This document shows positions 27,874-38,947 of a DNA stretch of 64,000 nucleotides, one piece after another; position 1 is the first letter of the stretch, and every line of letters starts with the position of its first letter. A program made the position numbers and the translations under genes. The notes beneath the pieces are model-generated. The model worked only from the letters and a program-made list of their open reading frames with translations. It was not told where the DNA came from and made no database searches. Source of the stretch: Caldilineaceae bacterium (GTDB lineage Bacteria; Chloroflexota; Anaerolineae; Caldilineales; Caldilineaceae). The stretch covers positions 248,001 to 312,000 of the forward strand of contig JADLDO010000020.1 of NCBI GenBank assembly GCA_020846635.1, read 5' to 3'.

Positions 27874-30108
27874 ATGGAAGGATTTCTCAATATCGCCTGG
27901 CTGGTGCCGGTTCCACCCTTCCTAGCTTTTGTGGCGATTCTGCTTTTCCTCAACCCCAATAAAACCGTCAGCGCCCTGACCGCCATTATTGGCGCAGTGC
28001 TCAGCCTGATTATCGCATGGCCGATCGCCTTTACGGCGTTCACCACTGAGCATTTCGGCGAACACCCGGTCTATGGAGAGCTGTTCCATATTCCAACGGG
28101 CGTGACGAGCTTCATGGTGGGGTTCCAGGTTGACCCGGCCAATGCGCTGATGCTCTTTATGTCATCGTTCCTGCTGGTAATGATCTTCATCTATGCCAGC
28201 GGCTACATGACCTTCCCGGCGCATCTTGCCCCGGAGATGTATCCTGTTTCCTATCAACAGGGACGGGATCCGCGCTACAGCCGCTTCATGGCGTACATCA
28301 GCTTGTTCGCCACGGGGATGCTGGGGTTGATCGTCTCCAACTCACTGCTCACCTTCTTTATCTTTTGGGAGATCATGGGGCTGTGTTCGTATCTGCTGAT
28401 CGGTTTCTGGTATGAGAAACCGGCGGCGCGCTCTGCCAATATCAAGGCGTTCATGACCACGCGCGTCGGCGATACGATCATGCTGGTTGGCATGATACTG
28501 CTCTACATCAAGAGCGAGCCTTCGAGCCTGCAATTCAACGAGATTTTGCAGATCGGCAACTTGCAGAGCCTTGCCGAGCAGATGGTGACAATTCCGCTCT
28601 TGGACATCACGGTGCCGTGGCTGGCGCTGATTGCTGTGCTGATCTTCTTTGGCACCGTGGGCAAGAGCGCGCAATTCCCCCTCCATGTCTGGTTGCCCGA
28701 TGCGATGGAAGGGCCGACCCCTGTCAGCGCCATGATTCATGCGGCGACGATGGTTTCGGCAGGTGTCTTTTTGGTGGTGCGTCTCTTCCCGCTCTTTGCG
28801 GCTGCGGGCGAAGCCGCGCCGGGCGTGCTGCGTTTCGTTGCCTTTACCGGCGCGTTTACCGCCATCTTTGCAGCGACGATTGCTGTGGCGCAGTGGGACA
28901 TCAAGCGGGTGCTGGCCTATTCGACCATTAGCCAGCTTGGTTTCATGGTTGCTGCGTTGGGCATCGGCGCCTATGGCCCGGCACTCTTCCACCTGATTAC
29001 CCATGCCTTCTTCAAGGCGCTCTTGTTCCTCGGCTCCGGCAGCGTGATTCACGGGGTGGAGCATGGCTTCCATCACGCCCATGCGCATGATGCACATGGA
29101 CATGACGAACACGCTGCCCACGCACCGGTCGCGCTGCTGAACCGCCGCGATGGGGTGCTGGACGTGAATGATCCGCAGGATATGCGCAACATGGGTGGCT
29201 TGCTGGGGCGGATGCCCATCACCGCCTGGACCTTTATCATCGGCGGGTTGTCGTTGAGCGGGTTCCCCTTCATCACGGCTGGTTTCTGGTCGAAGGATGA
29301 GATCCTTGCTTCGGCTTGGTTTGGACAGAATACCTGGGTCTTCTGGACGTTGGCGGTCGCGGCTTTCCTGACCGCTTTCTATACGGCACGCCAGATCAGC
29401 CTGACCTTCTTGGGCCGTCCGCGCAGCGAAGGCGCGGCGCATGCGCCGGAGAGCGTCGCGTCGATGACCTGGCCTTTGATCCTGATTAGCCCCTTTGCGA
29501 TTGCTTTAGGCTGGGCGGGGATTCCCGAACACTTCCCTGTCATCGGTGGCATCATTCCAAACTGGCTGGAGCATTATCTGGAGCCTTATGTGACTTATCA
29601 GGGTTTCCATGTTGCCCACCCAGAGTTCAACATGATGCCGCTGTTGGTCTCTTTAGGGGTGGCGCTGGGCGGCTTGCTCATTGGTTTTGTGGTCTATGGT
29701 CGCGGTCTGCGTGAAGGCCAGGTTGACCCGTTGCGTAACGTGATGGGGCCGCTGTGGATGGTCTTCCACCGCAAGTACTATGTGGATGAGCTTTACAACG
29801 CAACGATCATCCCCTTCACGTTGGGATTGAGCAAGTTCCTCTACTTGTTCGATGATAAGTGGGTGATTGACCCCATTGTTGACGGAATCGGAAGCTTGGC
29901 AGTCTGGTTCTCCAAGTTGATGGCGACGATTGACCGTGTGGTGGTCGATGGCACCGTCAATGGGACTGGCTGGTTGGCCGACCGCATGGGCCGGATGCTG
30001 CGCCAAACGCAGGACGGGCATGTCCAGGTCTATTTGATGGTTGCTGTCGTAACGGTAACGGTCTGGCTGTTGTTGAAGGCCATGCCGATTCTCCTGACGC
30101 TGGTGTAG
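27874..30108 (+). CDS. nuoL2: NADH-quinone oxidoreductase subunit L (complex I no. 2)
   Basis: A 744-residue antiporter-like subunit, over 100 residues longer than NuoL no. 1. The core motifs are intact: [55 protein letters not shown]. An unusual His/Asp/Ala-rich loop (about residues 395-420, with runs such as [17 protein letters not shown]) is inserted before the conserved DMRNMGGL segment. The C-terminus carries the lateral helix and extra membrane segment of NuoL. The loop could bind metal, but that is only suggested by composition. Confidence 0.95.
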   Translation: MEGFLNIAWLVPVPPFLAFVAILLFLNPNKTVSALTAIIGAVLSLIIAWPIAFTAFTTEHFGEHPVYGELFHIPTGVTSFMVGFQVDPANALMLFMSSFLLVMIFIYASGYMTFPAHLAPEMYPVSYQQGRDPRYSRFMAYISLFATGMLGLIVSNSLLTFFIFWEIMGLCSYLLIGFWYEKPAARSANIKAFMTTRVGDTIMLVGMILLYIKSEPSSLQFNEILQIGNLQSLAEQMVTIPLLDITVPWLALIAVLIFFGTVGKSAQFPLHVWLPDAMEGPTPVSAMIHAATMVSAGVFLVVRLFPLFAAAGEAAPGVLRFVAFTGAFTAIFAATIAVAQWDIKRVLAYSTISQLGFMVAALGIGAYGPALFHLITHAFFKALLFLGSGSVIHGVEHGFHHAHAHDAHGHDEHAAHAPVALLNRRDGVLDVNDPQDMRNMGGLLGRMPITAWTFIIGGLSLSGFPFITAGFWSKDEILASAWFGQNTWVFWTLAVAAFLTAFYTARQISLTFLGRPRSEGAAHAPESVASMTWPLILISPFAIALGWAGIPEHFPVIGGIIPNWLEHYLEPYVTYQGFHVAHPEFNMMPLLVSLGVALGGLLIGFVVYGRGLREGQVDPLRNVMGPLWMVFHRKYYVDELYNATIIPFTLGLSKFLYLFDDKWVIDPIVDGIGSLAVWFSKLMATIDRVVVDGTVNGTGWLADRMGRMLRQTQDGHVQVYLMVAVVTVTVWLLLKAMPILLTLV

Positions 30109-30110
30109 CA

Positions 30111-30170
30111 GGAGGGATGAAGGTTGAGGGATGAAGAGCAGAGTAGTCACTTCTCATCCCTCATCCTTAG
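30111..30170. repeat. Palindromic intergenic element, family GAGGGATGAA (copy 1)
   Basis: Left arm AGGTTGAGGGATGAAG (30121-30136) pairs with CTTCTCATCCCTCATCCT (30151-30168), with a 2-base bulge. The first 26 bases (30113-30138) match 49616-49641 at 23 of 26 positions. It lies between nuoL2 and nuoM2. Confidence 0.65.
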
Positions 30171-30262
30171 GTCAAATGGTAGTTTCGATATGAGATGCAT
30201 TGCTATTAGATTCGTTGCGGTCTTTTTGAACGCCAAAACAGGGATCTGCGGAGGATAATTCG

Positions 30263-31873
<1,611 letters not shown>

Positions 31874-31885
31874 AGGGGGCGTATC

Positions 31886-33385
31886 TTGAACGAGATCGGC
31901 TTTGGCGCACTGGGCGGGATTCTCCCTGAGATTGTCCTGCTGATCGGTGGCCTCCTGATCCTGCTGTTGGACATGGCTCAAGGCCGTGAACAAGATTCGG
32001 GGCGGGGCTTTATGGCCGTCACGGTGATCTTTCTCATCGTTGCGCTGGTGGGTGTCGTCCTGCAGTTGGGGATGGATCCGCATACTGTGATTGCGATGGT
32101 GGACATTGATCCGTTTGCGACCTTCCTCAAGATCCTGATCTATACGGGCATGATCTTGGTGGCAATCGGTGGTGGCAGTTTCATGAACAAGCACGCCACA
32201 GGGCGCGGCGAGTTCTGGACGCTCTTTATCTTTGTCACGTTGGCAATGAGCATTGCCGTGAGCGCCAACAACCTGCTTCTACTCTTCTTGGCGATTGAGT
32301 TCTTGTCAATCACCAGCTATATTTTGGCAGGCATCCTGCGTGAAAATCGTCGCAGCGCCGAGGCGGGGTTGAAATACTTCCTCTATGGCTCGGTGGCGTC
32401 GGCGGGAATGCTCTATGGCATGAGCCTGCTCTATGGCGCGAGCAGCAGCATCTACTTTACGGGAATTGCTGAAGCATTAGCCGCAAATCCAGACCTGGGC
32501 GCACTGATCCTACCTGCGGCCATGCTGACGTTGGTCGGGTTTGGCTTCAAGGCCAGCCTTGCGCCCTTCTACCAATGGGCGCCGGACGTCTACGATGGCG
32601 CGCCCACGCCCATCACCGCCTATCTCTCGACCGCTTCCAAAGCTGTTGGTTTTGCGGTGATGGCGCGCACGCTGATTGTTGCGCTGGGGGCATACCGGGT
32701 GGATTGGGTGCCGATCCTGGCAGGTTTCAGCATTCTGACCATGACCGTTGGCAATCTCATCGCCCTGCGCCAGACCAGCATCAAGCGCATGTTGGCCTAT
32801 AGCTCTGTTGCACAAGCGGGCTATGTGCTGATGGGGCTAACTGCGGTGGTCTCCAGCGGCTCCGGCGACATTACCCTGCTGGGCATGAATGGGCTTAACG
32901 GGCTCTTGCTCTATCTCTTTGCCTATCTCTTTACCAACATTGGGGCCTTTATGGTCGTGTTGGCGGTAGAAGATACCACGGGCAGCACAGAGATCGGTGC
33001 CTTTACCAATCTTGTGCAAAGAGCGCCTGGGTTGGCATGGGGGATGTTTATTCTGCTGCTCAGCCTAACGGGTATCCCGTTGACGGGCGGCTTTGTGGGC
33101 AAGTTCTATGTCTTTGGGGCTGCTGTCCAGCACCAGTATTTTTGGCTGGTGGGTGTGGCACTCATCAACGTGGGCATCGCTGCATACTACTATCTGAATC
33201 TTGTACGTGCGATGTTCTTCCCCGGCAAGGAAGATGTCGCGCCAGTGCGGCTGGCAGTGCCGGTACAGTTGCAGTTTGTGGTGATGGTTTGTGTGGTTGT
33301 CACCATCTGGATCGGGCTGTATCCACCCAATGTTCTCGAATGGGTCAACGATGCCTCGCGCCAACTGCTTGCGCTGATGCCGTAA
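31886..33385 (+). CDS. nuoN2: NADH-quinone oxidoreductase subunit N (complex I no. 2)
   Basis: A 499-residue antiporter-like subunit starting at TTG 31886, behind AAAGGGGG. Typical motifs are LKYFLYGSVASAGMLYG, APFYQWAPDVYDGAPTPITAY and IKRMLAYSSVAQAGYVLMG. It ends the second nuo operon; a strong terminator lies 26 bases downstream. There is no nuoB, C, D, E, F, G or I on this side. Confidence 0.95.
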   Translation: MNEIGFGALGGILPEIVLLIGGLLILLLDMAQGREQDSGRGFMAVTVIFLIVALVGVVLQLGMDPHTVIAMVDIDPFATFLKILIYTGMILVAIGGGSFMNKHATGRGEFWTLFIFVTLAMSIAVSANNLLLLFLAIEFLSITSYILAGILRENRRSAEAGLKYFLYGSVASAGMLYGMSLLYGASSSIYFTGIAEALAANPDLGALILPAAMLTLVGFGFKASLAPFYQWAPDVYDGAPTPITAYLSTASKAVGFAVMARTLIVALGAYRVDWVPILAGFSILTMTVGNLIALRQTSIKRMLAYSSVAQAGYVLMGLTAVVSSGSGDITLLGMNGLNGLLLYLFAYLFTNIGAFMVVLAVEDTTGSTEIGAFTNLVQRAPGLAWGMFILLLSLTGIPLTGGFVGKFYVFGAAVQHQYFWLVGVALINVGIAAYYYLNLVRAMFFPGKEDVAPVRLAVPVQLQFVVMVCVVVTIWIGLYPPNVLEWVNDASRQLLALMP

Positions 33386-33411
33386 CGCTGCCCTCGTTTG
33401 GATGGGTAGAT

Positions 33412-33456
33412 ACGTCAAGGGGGGAACTCGTTTCCTCCCTTGACGTTTGTTTTATA
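33412..33456 (+). terminator. Rho-independent terminator of the second nuo operon
   Basis: ACGTCAAGGGGGGA (33412-33425) pairs with TCCTCCCTTGACGT (33433-33446) over 14 bp with one G-T wobble and a 7-base loop. TTTGTTTTAT follows. Confidence 0.85.
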
Positions 33457-33636
33457 AATGCGTTTTATAGATGGACTTATGGGGCTGTTTTACAGGCTGT
33501 TGAGAGGTTGTCTGCGTCTCTTTTCCGCTTTGCCGGCGTCTTATTTGTATAGGGGCCGGCACGACAGATACGCTCTGTCTGGCTGTACAAACCCACTTGC
33601 GATTTTGATTCAATACCTTTTAGAGCATTCCGGTTG

Positions 33637-35394
33637 ATGGTGAAGACATTGTGGCTCCGGCGCGCGTGGCTGCGCTTCCTCGCCTATCTAAACAGGGCAG
33701 TAACCTGGATCGCCCTGACTGTGCTGTTAACGGCCTGGCTGTTGCCGGGCTTGGTGCGCGCTCAGGCAGGAGTCATCCCCACGCGCAACGCGCCCCTGAG
33801 TCTTGCCGTTTTGCCAGGACAGCCGGATCGAGTCCTGGTCGGCACGATCAACGCACCGGATCCTGCCCCGATCTATCTTTTTCGCAGCACCGATGGCGCG
33901 GTGAGTTGGGCCGCCTCCGGTGAAGGCATGATCCCCAACATTAGCCTTGCCGGTATCGCCGTGGATCCGAAAGACCCCAACTTGGTCTTGGCGGGCGATG
34001 GCGGTTTTGGTCATATGTTCCGCAGTCGCGATGGCGGAGCCACCTGGGAGGAATTGGCGCATTTCAAGGCATTACTCGCCGAGAACGCTGCGGTGGGTGA
34101 ACTCTATTCTGTAGAGGAGAATGGGGGCAGCGTCTTCTATGCCTCCACACGCTATGAAGGGGTTTTTCGCTCACCCAACGGGGGCGACATTTGGCAAAAG
34201 CTGGATGTGGGTTTGGTGGGTGAAGCGCGCCGCGTGCGTGAAGTGCTGATGTTCAACGGGACGCTTTATGCTGGTACTCATGCGGGGCTCTACCGGCTTT
34301 TGCCCTCCAGTTCTGCATGGGAGTTTGTGCCGGGTCTGCCCAATACTTTGATTGTCTGGAGCCTGTGGAGTCTGGGCGATACGATCTATGCAGGGACAGG
34401 GCAGGGGTTGTATGCCAGCCAGGATGGGCTGACGTGGACGCCTGCGCCCAATTTCCCATCCACGATTGTATATGACATCGTCGATACAGGGACGCGTATT
34501 GTTGCCGCCACAGAGATCGGGCTGTGGGTTGGGATTGGCGAGACATGGCAGCAAGCCACGCTCAACGGCTCGCCCTATGGTGGTGTTGTCAAAGCGGTGG
34601 CAAATACGCCAAAAGCGCCACGCACGATCTATGCGGCGAGCGACCTGGATTGGGTCTTGCGTAGTGATGACGAGGGGCTAAACTTCTTCTCGATCACCGC
34701 TATGCCGCCGCTGGATGTGGCCGCGGCCTTAGCCACACCGACACCGACGCCCACCCCATCGCCGACACCAACCGATACGGCGACGCCAACCGCCACGCCG
34801 ACTGAGACACCGACCGCTACCCCCACGGCAACGCCGACGGATACACCCATTCCGACCGATACGCCGCTGCCAACTGAGACACCGATCCCGACGGAAACGC
34901 CCACAGAAACAGCGTTGCCCACGGTGACGCCTACCGGCACCGAAATGACTTTGCCAGGTGGTCTGGGTGGCTTGATGGGCGCGACACCTGCTTCGAGCGA
35001 AGAAATTTCGCCGGCGATTGCCGTGGATGTTCCTCCGGCTGCACCCGATACGCCGACGCCGGTTCCGCCAACCCCTGTGCCACCAACGCCTCTGCCGACC
35101 GATACGATCGCGCCGGTGGCGGAAATGCCAACGGCTACGCCCGCTCTGCCTGCGACGACCGTAGCCGCGGAAGTGGCAGTTGTGCCGCAGGAGCCACCGA
35201 CCACACTCCCCACGCCGACCATGACGCCAACTGTGACGGAAACGCCGCAACCGGCGGCGACGCGCGAGCCGATTGATGTGGCCGCGGTCATCTCGGTCAG
35301 TCTGCCACCCGTTTTTGTGGGGGCTGGGGTGCTGCTGGTGTTTGTCATCGTTGCGGCGGGGTTGTCGCTGGTGCGCGGCCCGCGCGATATTTGA
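33637..35394 (+). CDS. Secreted/membrane-anchored beta-propeller protein with Asp-box repeats
   Basis: About 585 residues, ATG 33637 preferred over TTG 33634. An N-terminal signal/anchor helix (about 20-42) is followed by a propeller domain with at least five Asp-box-like repeats ([44 protein letters not shown]), as in sialidases and Ycf48-type proteins. Next comes a long Pro/Thr-rich stalk (about 365-545), a C-terminal membrane helix and a short basic tail. It probably displays a ligand-binding propeller on the cell surface. No catalytic residues of sialidases were recognised. The stop overlaps the possible TTG start of the next gene. Confidence 0.8.
   Translation: MVKTLWLRRAWLRFLAYLNRAVTWIALTVLLTAWLLPGLVRAQAGVIPTRNAPLSLAVLPGQPDRVLVGTINAPDPAPIYLFRSTDGAVSWAASGEGMIPNISLAGIAVDPKDPNLVLAGDGGFGHMFRSRDGGATWEELAHFKALLAENAAVGELYSVEENGGSVFYASTRYEGVFRSPNGGDIWQKLDVGLVGEARRVREVLMFNGTLYAGTHAGLYRLLPSSSAWEFVPGLPNTLIVWSLWSLGDTIYAGTGQGLYASQDGLTWTPAPNFPSTIVYDIVDTGTRIVAATEIGLWVGIGETWQQATLNGSPYGGVVKAVANTPKAPRTIYAASDLDWVLRSDDEGLNFFSITAMPPLDVAAALATPTPTPTPSPTPTDTATPTATPTETPTATPTATPTDTPIPTDTPLPTETPIPTETPTETALPTVTPTGTEMTLPGGLGGLMGATPASSEEISPAIAVDVPPAAPDTPTPVPPTPVPPTPLPTDTIAPVAEMPTATPALPATTVAAEVAVVPQEPPTTLPTPTMTPTVTETPQPAATREPIDVAAVISVSLPPVFVGAGVLLVFVIVAAGLSLVRGPRDI
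34726..35270 (+). repeat. Low-complexity Pro/Thr codon repeats (ACGCCGACC-type)
   Basis: Degenerate tandem ACN-CCN codons encode the P/T/A-rich stalk of the propeller protein. Open reading frames seen on the opposite strand here (rich in Gly/Val) are artefacts of this composition. Confidence 0.7.
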
Positions 35395-35417
35395 TTGAGT
35401 CCAAACAATTACTTGAT

Positions 35418-37103
35418 ATGCCTTCACTCGAATCACTCCTGCCCTTGCTCACAGCGGCGCATGTCGCACAGGGGGAGCCAGCCCATATTGAATTTGCAGG
35501 CGTCACCTCTGACAGCCGCGCGGTTGTGCCAGGGGCGCTCTTTGTCGCTATCCAGGGCTACAATGTCGATGGGCATCGCTATATCCCCGCGGCGCTGGAA
35601 AAAGGCGCGGTGGCAGTGATTGGCACGCGGCCATTCGTGGAATTGGTTGCAGATGGCATCCAGATTCCCTCGACTGCGCCCTATATCGAAGTTGCCAACA
35701 GCCGCCTGGCGTTGGCACAGGTGAGCGCCGCGCTCTATGACTTTCCAAGTCGCGATCTGACGGTGATTGGGGTGACGGGGACGGATGGCAAGACGACCAC
35801 TGCCACGCTGATCGAAAGCATCGCCAACGTTGCGACCCGTTCAGAGCAAGATGAACCGGGGGATGTCGGGGTCATCACGACCGTAGCCGCGCGTATCCGT
35901 GGACAGGAGAGCGAAACGGGTTTTCATGTCACCACACCCGACGCTACCGAGGTGCAGCGCTATTTGGCGGAGATGCGTGCTGCGAGCTGTCGCTATGCCA
36001 TCGTCGAAAGCACTAGCTTTGGCCTGGACCAAGAGCGGGTGGCCGCGGTCGATTTTGATATTGCCGCCGTGACCAACATCACGCATGAGCATCTGGATAT
36101 TCACGGCACACGCGATGCCTATGTCCAGGCAAAGGCCAAACTCTTCCGCGCCCTCTACACACGCAGTGCCAAAGCGGACCTGCCGCGCTGCGCCGTACTC
36201 AATGGGGATGATGAGGGGAGCTATGGGGCGCTTTGTGCGGCATTGGACGAAGAAAGCGCGCGCCACGATTTTCGCGTGCCGCGCCGGGTCTATGGGGTGC
36301 GCGCCAGCCTGGATGAAGCGCGTGCGGCGCTGGTCGCAGGGACGTTGGATGTCGTCGCAACGGATGTGCAGTACACGCCGCGCGAGACTCGCTTTACGCT
36401 GCTCTGGCAGGATAATGACGTTGAGAATGATTTTGAAATTGTCACGCCTCTTATTGGCGATTTCAACGTCTACAATATTACCTGCGCCGCGACTGTGGCC
36501 CTTGCCCTAGGGCTCTCACCGGCCACCATCCGCCAGGGTGTGAGCGAAATGACGGGGGTGTCCGGGCGAATGGAGCGGATTGAGGCAGGGCAGGATTTCC
36601 TGGCTGTTGTGGATTTCGCCCATTCTCCCTTTAGTCTCGAACGCGCTTTGCATACCTTGCGCCCGTTGGTGGGGCTCTCTCCAAGCGGCCAACCGGGCCG
36701 GTTGATTGCCGTCTTTGGCAGCGCGGGCCTGCGTGACAAGGCCAAGCGCGGCTTGATGGGCGAGATTAGTGGGCGGCTGGCAGATTTCAGCGTCGTTACT
36801 GCCGAAGACCCGCGCACCGAGGATTTGGATTTGATCAACCAGGCCATTGCCGAAGGGGTTCGACAGTCGGGCGTGGGTCGCAGATATGCAGTCGTCCCCG
36901 ACCGTACAGAGGCGATTCAGCTAGCAGTGGACATTGCCCAGCCCGGCGATGTGGTTGCAGCGTTTGGCAAGGGGCATGAGCGAAGCATGTGCTATGGCAC
37001 GACGGAGTATCCGTGGAGTGATCAGGAAGCCATGCGCAATGCGCTCCAGCGGCGCGTTGCCCAAAGCGGGGGACAGGGCAGGCAGAGAGGTAATCCAGCC
37101 TGA
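35418..37103 (+). CDS. MurE-like UDP-MurNAc-tripeptide synthetase / Mur ligase
   Basis: A three-domain Mur ligase of about 561 residues from ATG 35418; an in-frame TTG at 35391 overlaps the previous stop and could also be used. N-terminal UDP-sugar domain (SDSRAVVPGALFVAIQGYNVDGH), ATP loop GVTGTDGKTTT, central HEHLDIHGT and the Lys of AKAKLF, and C-terminal GKGHE are present. Two positions differ from standard MurE: HSPFSLE replaces the usual HTPD/A-type segment, and EDPR replaces the DNPR motif that selects diaminopimelate. It may therefore add another amino acid or be a second, divergent MurE. It is not in a dcw cluster here. Confidence 0.8.
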   Translation: MPSLESLLPLLTAAHVAQGEPAHIEFAGVTSDSRAVVPGALFVAIQGYNVDGHRYIPAALEKGAVAVIGTRPFVELVADGIQIPSTAPYIEVANSRLALAQVSAALYDFPSRDLTVIGVTGTDGKTTTATLIESIANVATRSEQDEPGDVGVITTVAARIRGQESETGFHVTTPDATEVQRYLAEMRAASCRYAIVESTSFGLDQERVAAVDFDIAAVTNITHEHLDIHGTRDAYVQAKAKLFRALYTRSAKADLPRCAVLNGDDEGSYGALCAALDEESARHDFRVPRRVYGVRASLDEARAALVAGTLDVVATDVQYTPRETRFTLLWQDNDVENDFEIVTPLIGDFNVYNITCAATVALALGLSPATIRQGVSEMTGVSGRMERIEAGQDFLAVVDFAHSPFSLERALHTLRPLVGLSPSGQPGRLIAVFGSAGLRDKAKRGLMGEISGRLADFSVVTAEDPRTEDLDLINQAIAEGVRQSGVGRRYAVVPDRTEAIQLAVDIAQPGDVVAAFGKGHERSMCYGTTEYPWSDQEAMRNALQRRVAQSGGQGRQRGNPA

Positions 37104-37110
37104 ACGGCAG

Positions 37111-37139
37111 TTGTGCCTTCCCCTGAAGTAGTGTATGAT
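37111..37139 (+). promoter_or_regulatory. Candidate sigma-70 promoter for the repeat lipoprotein
   Basis: TTGTGC (37111-37116), a 17-base spacer and TATGAT (37134-37139), about 110 bases before the ATG. Only a consensus match. Confidence 0.45.
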
Positions 37140-37249
37140 TTCTCCGATTCTGTCTACTTATCGGGCAATTTCCGCCTAATCTTCTAGTGAAATTTCTTTT
37201 GATCGCGCACATACTCACCATCATCAAAGCATATAAAAGGAGACTGGGC

Positions 37250-38923
37250 ATGCAGGCGAGACCCAAGATTGTCAAGATCTTAGTTGTCGCACTACTTGTC
37301 AGTCTGATATTGGCCGCCTGTGGCGGGGGTAGTACGGGCAAGACCTGGTTTAATCTACCTTCGGCCAAAGTCCACATCCAGCCGGATGGCGCAATGCGGG
37401 TGTGGGGTCTCAATGTAGGCTATTTCCCGCAGCCTGCTTTGATCCAACAACTGCAGGCTGCCAATGTTCAGCAACTTGAGATCCGGATCGGCTATAACGG
37501 GATTCATGTCTTGGCAAACGGTCAGGATCTGCCCTACATAAAGTGGGATGAAGCCTCAGTACAGACCTTGCAGGGGATTCTGCCCCAACTGCCAAATGTG
37601 CCCAACGCCAACATGATCGCCAGCGCGCTTCCCTGGCTGCGTACCATCGGCCTGGGCGTCGTCTTGGATATGCCTTTGGCCCAGGGACAAAGCGAGTTGG
37701 ATATTCCACGCTGGAGCGGGGAAAGCACAATTACGGCAACCACGCCGACCTCGCCAACCCTCGGCCCGATTACCATCGGTAGCCTGGCGTTTGACCCACA
37801 GGGGCAAGCGATTATTGAGGGCGTTCCCGCCTCAACGCTAGAACAAGCCCTGGGGGTTGCGCTGCCGTCGTTGGACGCAAATACATTGGGTATCCTGCAA
37901 GGTCTGGGCGCACAAGTGGTGCAGGTCAAGGTGCAGCCCAATGGCATTGACCTATCGCTCAACGACCGCCCGCTGCCAGGAATTGCTTGGGACGAGCCAC
38001 GGTTGAATACCTTGCTCACCAATGTGCCTGCCTTTGTGGCTGACCCGGCTTTGGTGGAGACGCTGAACCAAGTGGTGCCGCTTTTGAATGGGGCGGATGT
38101 GACGCTTGCCGTATCCTTTACAGGGGAACAGGCAGCGGACACAGTCCTGGCTCCGATTGAACTAAACATCTCTGAAACGGGCGATTTGAGCCTGTTGGGG
38201 ATTCCCGTAGCCCCAGGCGCAGTTCCGGCAGATGCACTGGCTAGCTTGCAAAAAGCCAATGTGCAGCAGCTTGCGCTTTCGGTACAACCTACCGGGCTCT
38301 ACATAGCCGCCAACGGGCAGACGCTGCCCACGGTGACATGGACGGAGGAGTCGCTGCCGATTTTGGCACAGGTCATCGGGCCGATGGCTGGTGGCGCTGA
38401 CCTCATCAACACAGTGCTGCCTGTTGCACTGGGATTGGGGCCAAATGTCAAGATCAATGTCCCACCGGCGGCGGGTGCGGCGGCAGTTGAAGTGCCGGAT
38501 CAGGTTGAGTTTGCGATTCAGCCTGTGGAAGCCGCTGCACAAGCGCCCGTACTCAACGTTAACCTGGCGGTTGATGGAGCGGGTAACTTGCTTGCGCTGG
38601 GTGGTTTTACGGCTGAGGAGTTCTCCCAGTTGGGGATCAGCCTGCCCACTTTGCCAGTTGAGTCGTTGGCTGCCTTGCGTACCGCGGGTGTGCAGCAGTT
38701 GGATCTTGACACCGAGCCGGGTATCCTGAATGTATTGTTGGATGGCAGCAATGCGTTGTCCCTCAACTATGACGAGGCATCGATTATGACGACGCTGGAC
38801 ATTGCCACACCCTTCCTGGGAGATTCGCCGATTACGGTCCCAGAGGTGAACCAACTGCTGCGTGAGCAGATTATCCCGCAGGTCCTGGTTTCCAACGCCA
38901 ATGTGACGGTGGATTTGGAATAG
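37250..38923 (+). CDS. Lipoprotein made of four internal repeats, unknown function
   Basis: 557 residues from ATG 37250, which has AAAGGAG seven bases upstream; the longer frame from 37187 lacks this. A lipoprotein signal peptide ends in LAAC with the lipidated Cys at residue 24. The rest is four diverged repeats of roughly 120-150 residues. Each contains a helix ending in VQQL-type sequence (ANVQQLEI, AQVVQVKV, ANVQQLAL, AGVQQLDL) and then a strand-turn motif such as NGIHVLANGQDLPYIKWDE, PTGLYIAANGQTLPTVTW or NVLLDGSNALSLNYDE. It should sit on the outer face of the membrane. I recognise no family. Confidence 0.8.
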   Translation: MQARPKIVKILVVALLVSLILAACGGGSTGKTWFNLPSAKVHIQPDGAMRVWGLNVGYFPQPALIQQLQAANVQQLEIRIGYNGIHVLANGQDLPYIKWDEASVQTLQGILPQLPNVPNANMIASALPWLRTIGLGVVLDMPLAQGQSELDIPRWSGESTITATTPTSPTLGPITIGSLAFDPQGQAIIEGVPASTLEQALGVALPSLDANTLGILQGLGAQVVQVKVQPNGIDLSLNDRPLPGIAWDEPRLNTLLTNVPAFVADPALVETLNQVVPLLNGADVTLAVSFTGEQAADTVLAPIELNISETGDLSLLGIPVAPGAVPADALASLQKANVQQLALSVQPTGLYIAANGQTLPTVTWTEESLPILAQVIGPMAGGADLINTVLPVALGLGPNVKINVPPAAGAAAVEVPDQVEFAIQPVEAAAQAPVLNVNLAVDGAGNLLALGGFTAEEFSQLGISLPTLPVESLAALRTAGVQQLDLDTEPGILNVLLDGSNALSLNYDEASIMTTLDIATPFLGDSPITVPEVNQLLREQIIPQVLVSNANVTVDLE

Positions 38924-38947
38924 TAGGGCCATCCCCCACGGAGTTAG

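Noticed and set aside
34629-35408. A Gly/Val-rich 259-codon frame on the minus strand
   Set aside because: It is the complement of the Thr/Pro codon repeats of the beta-propeller protein and has the simple composition expected of an artefact.
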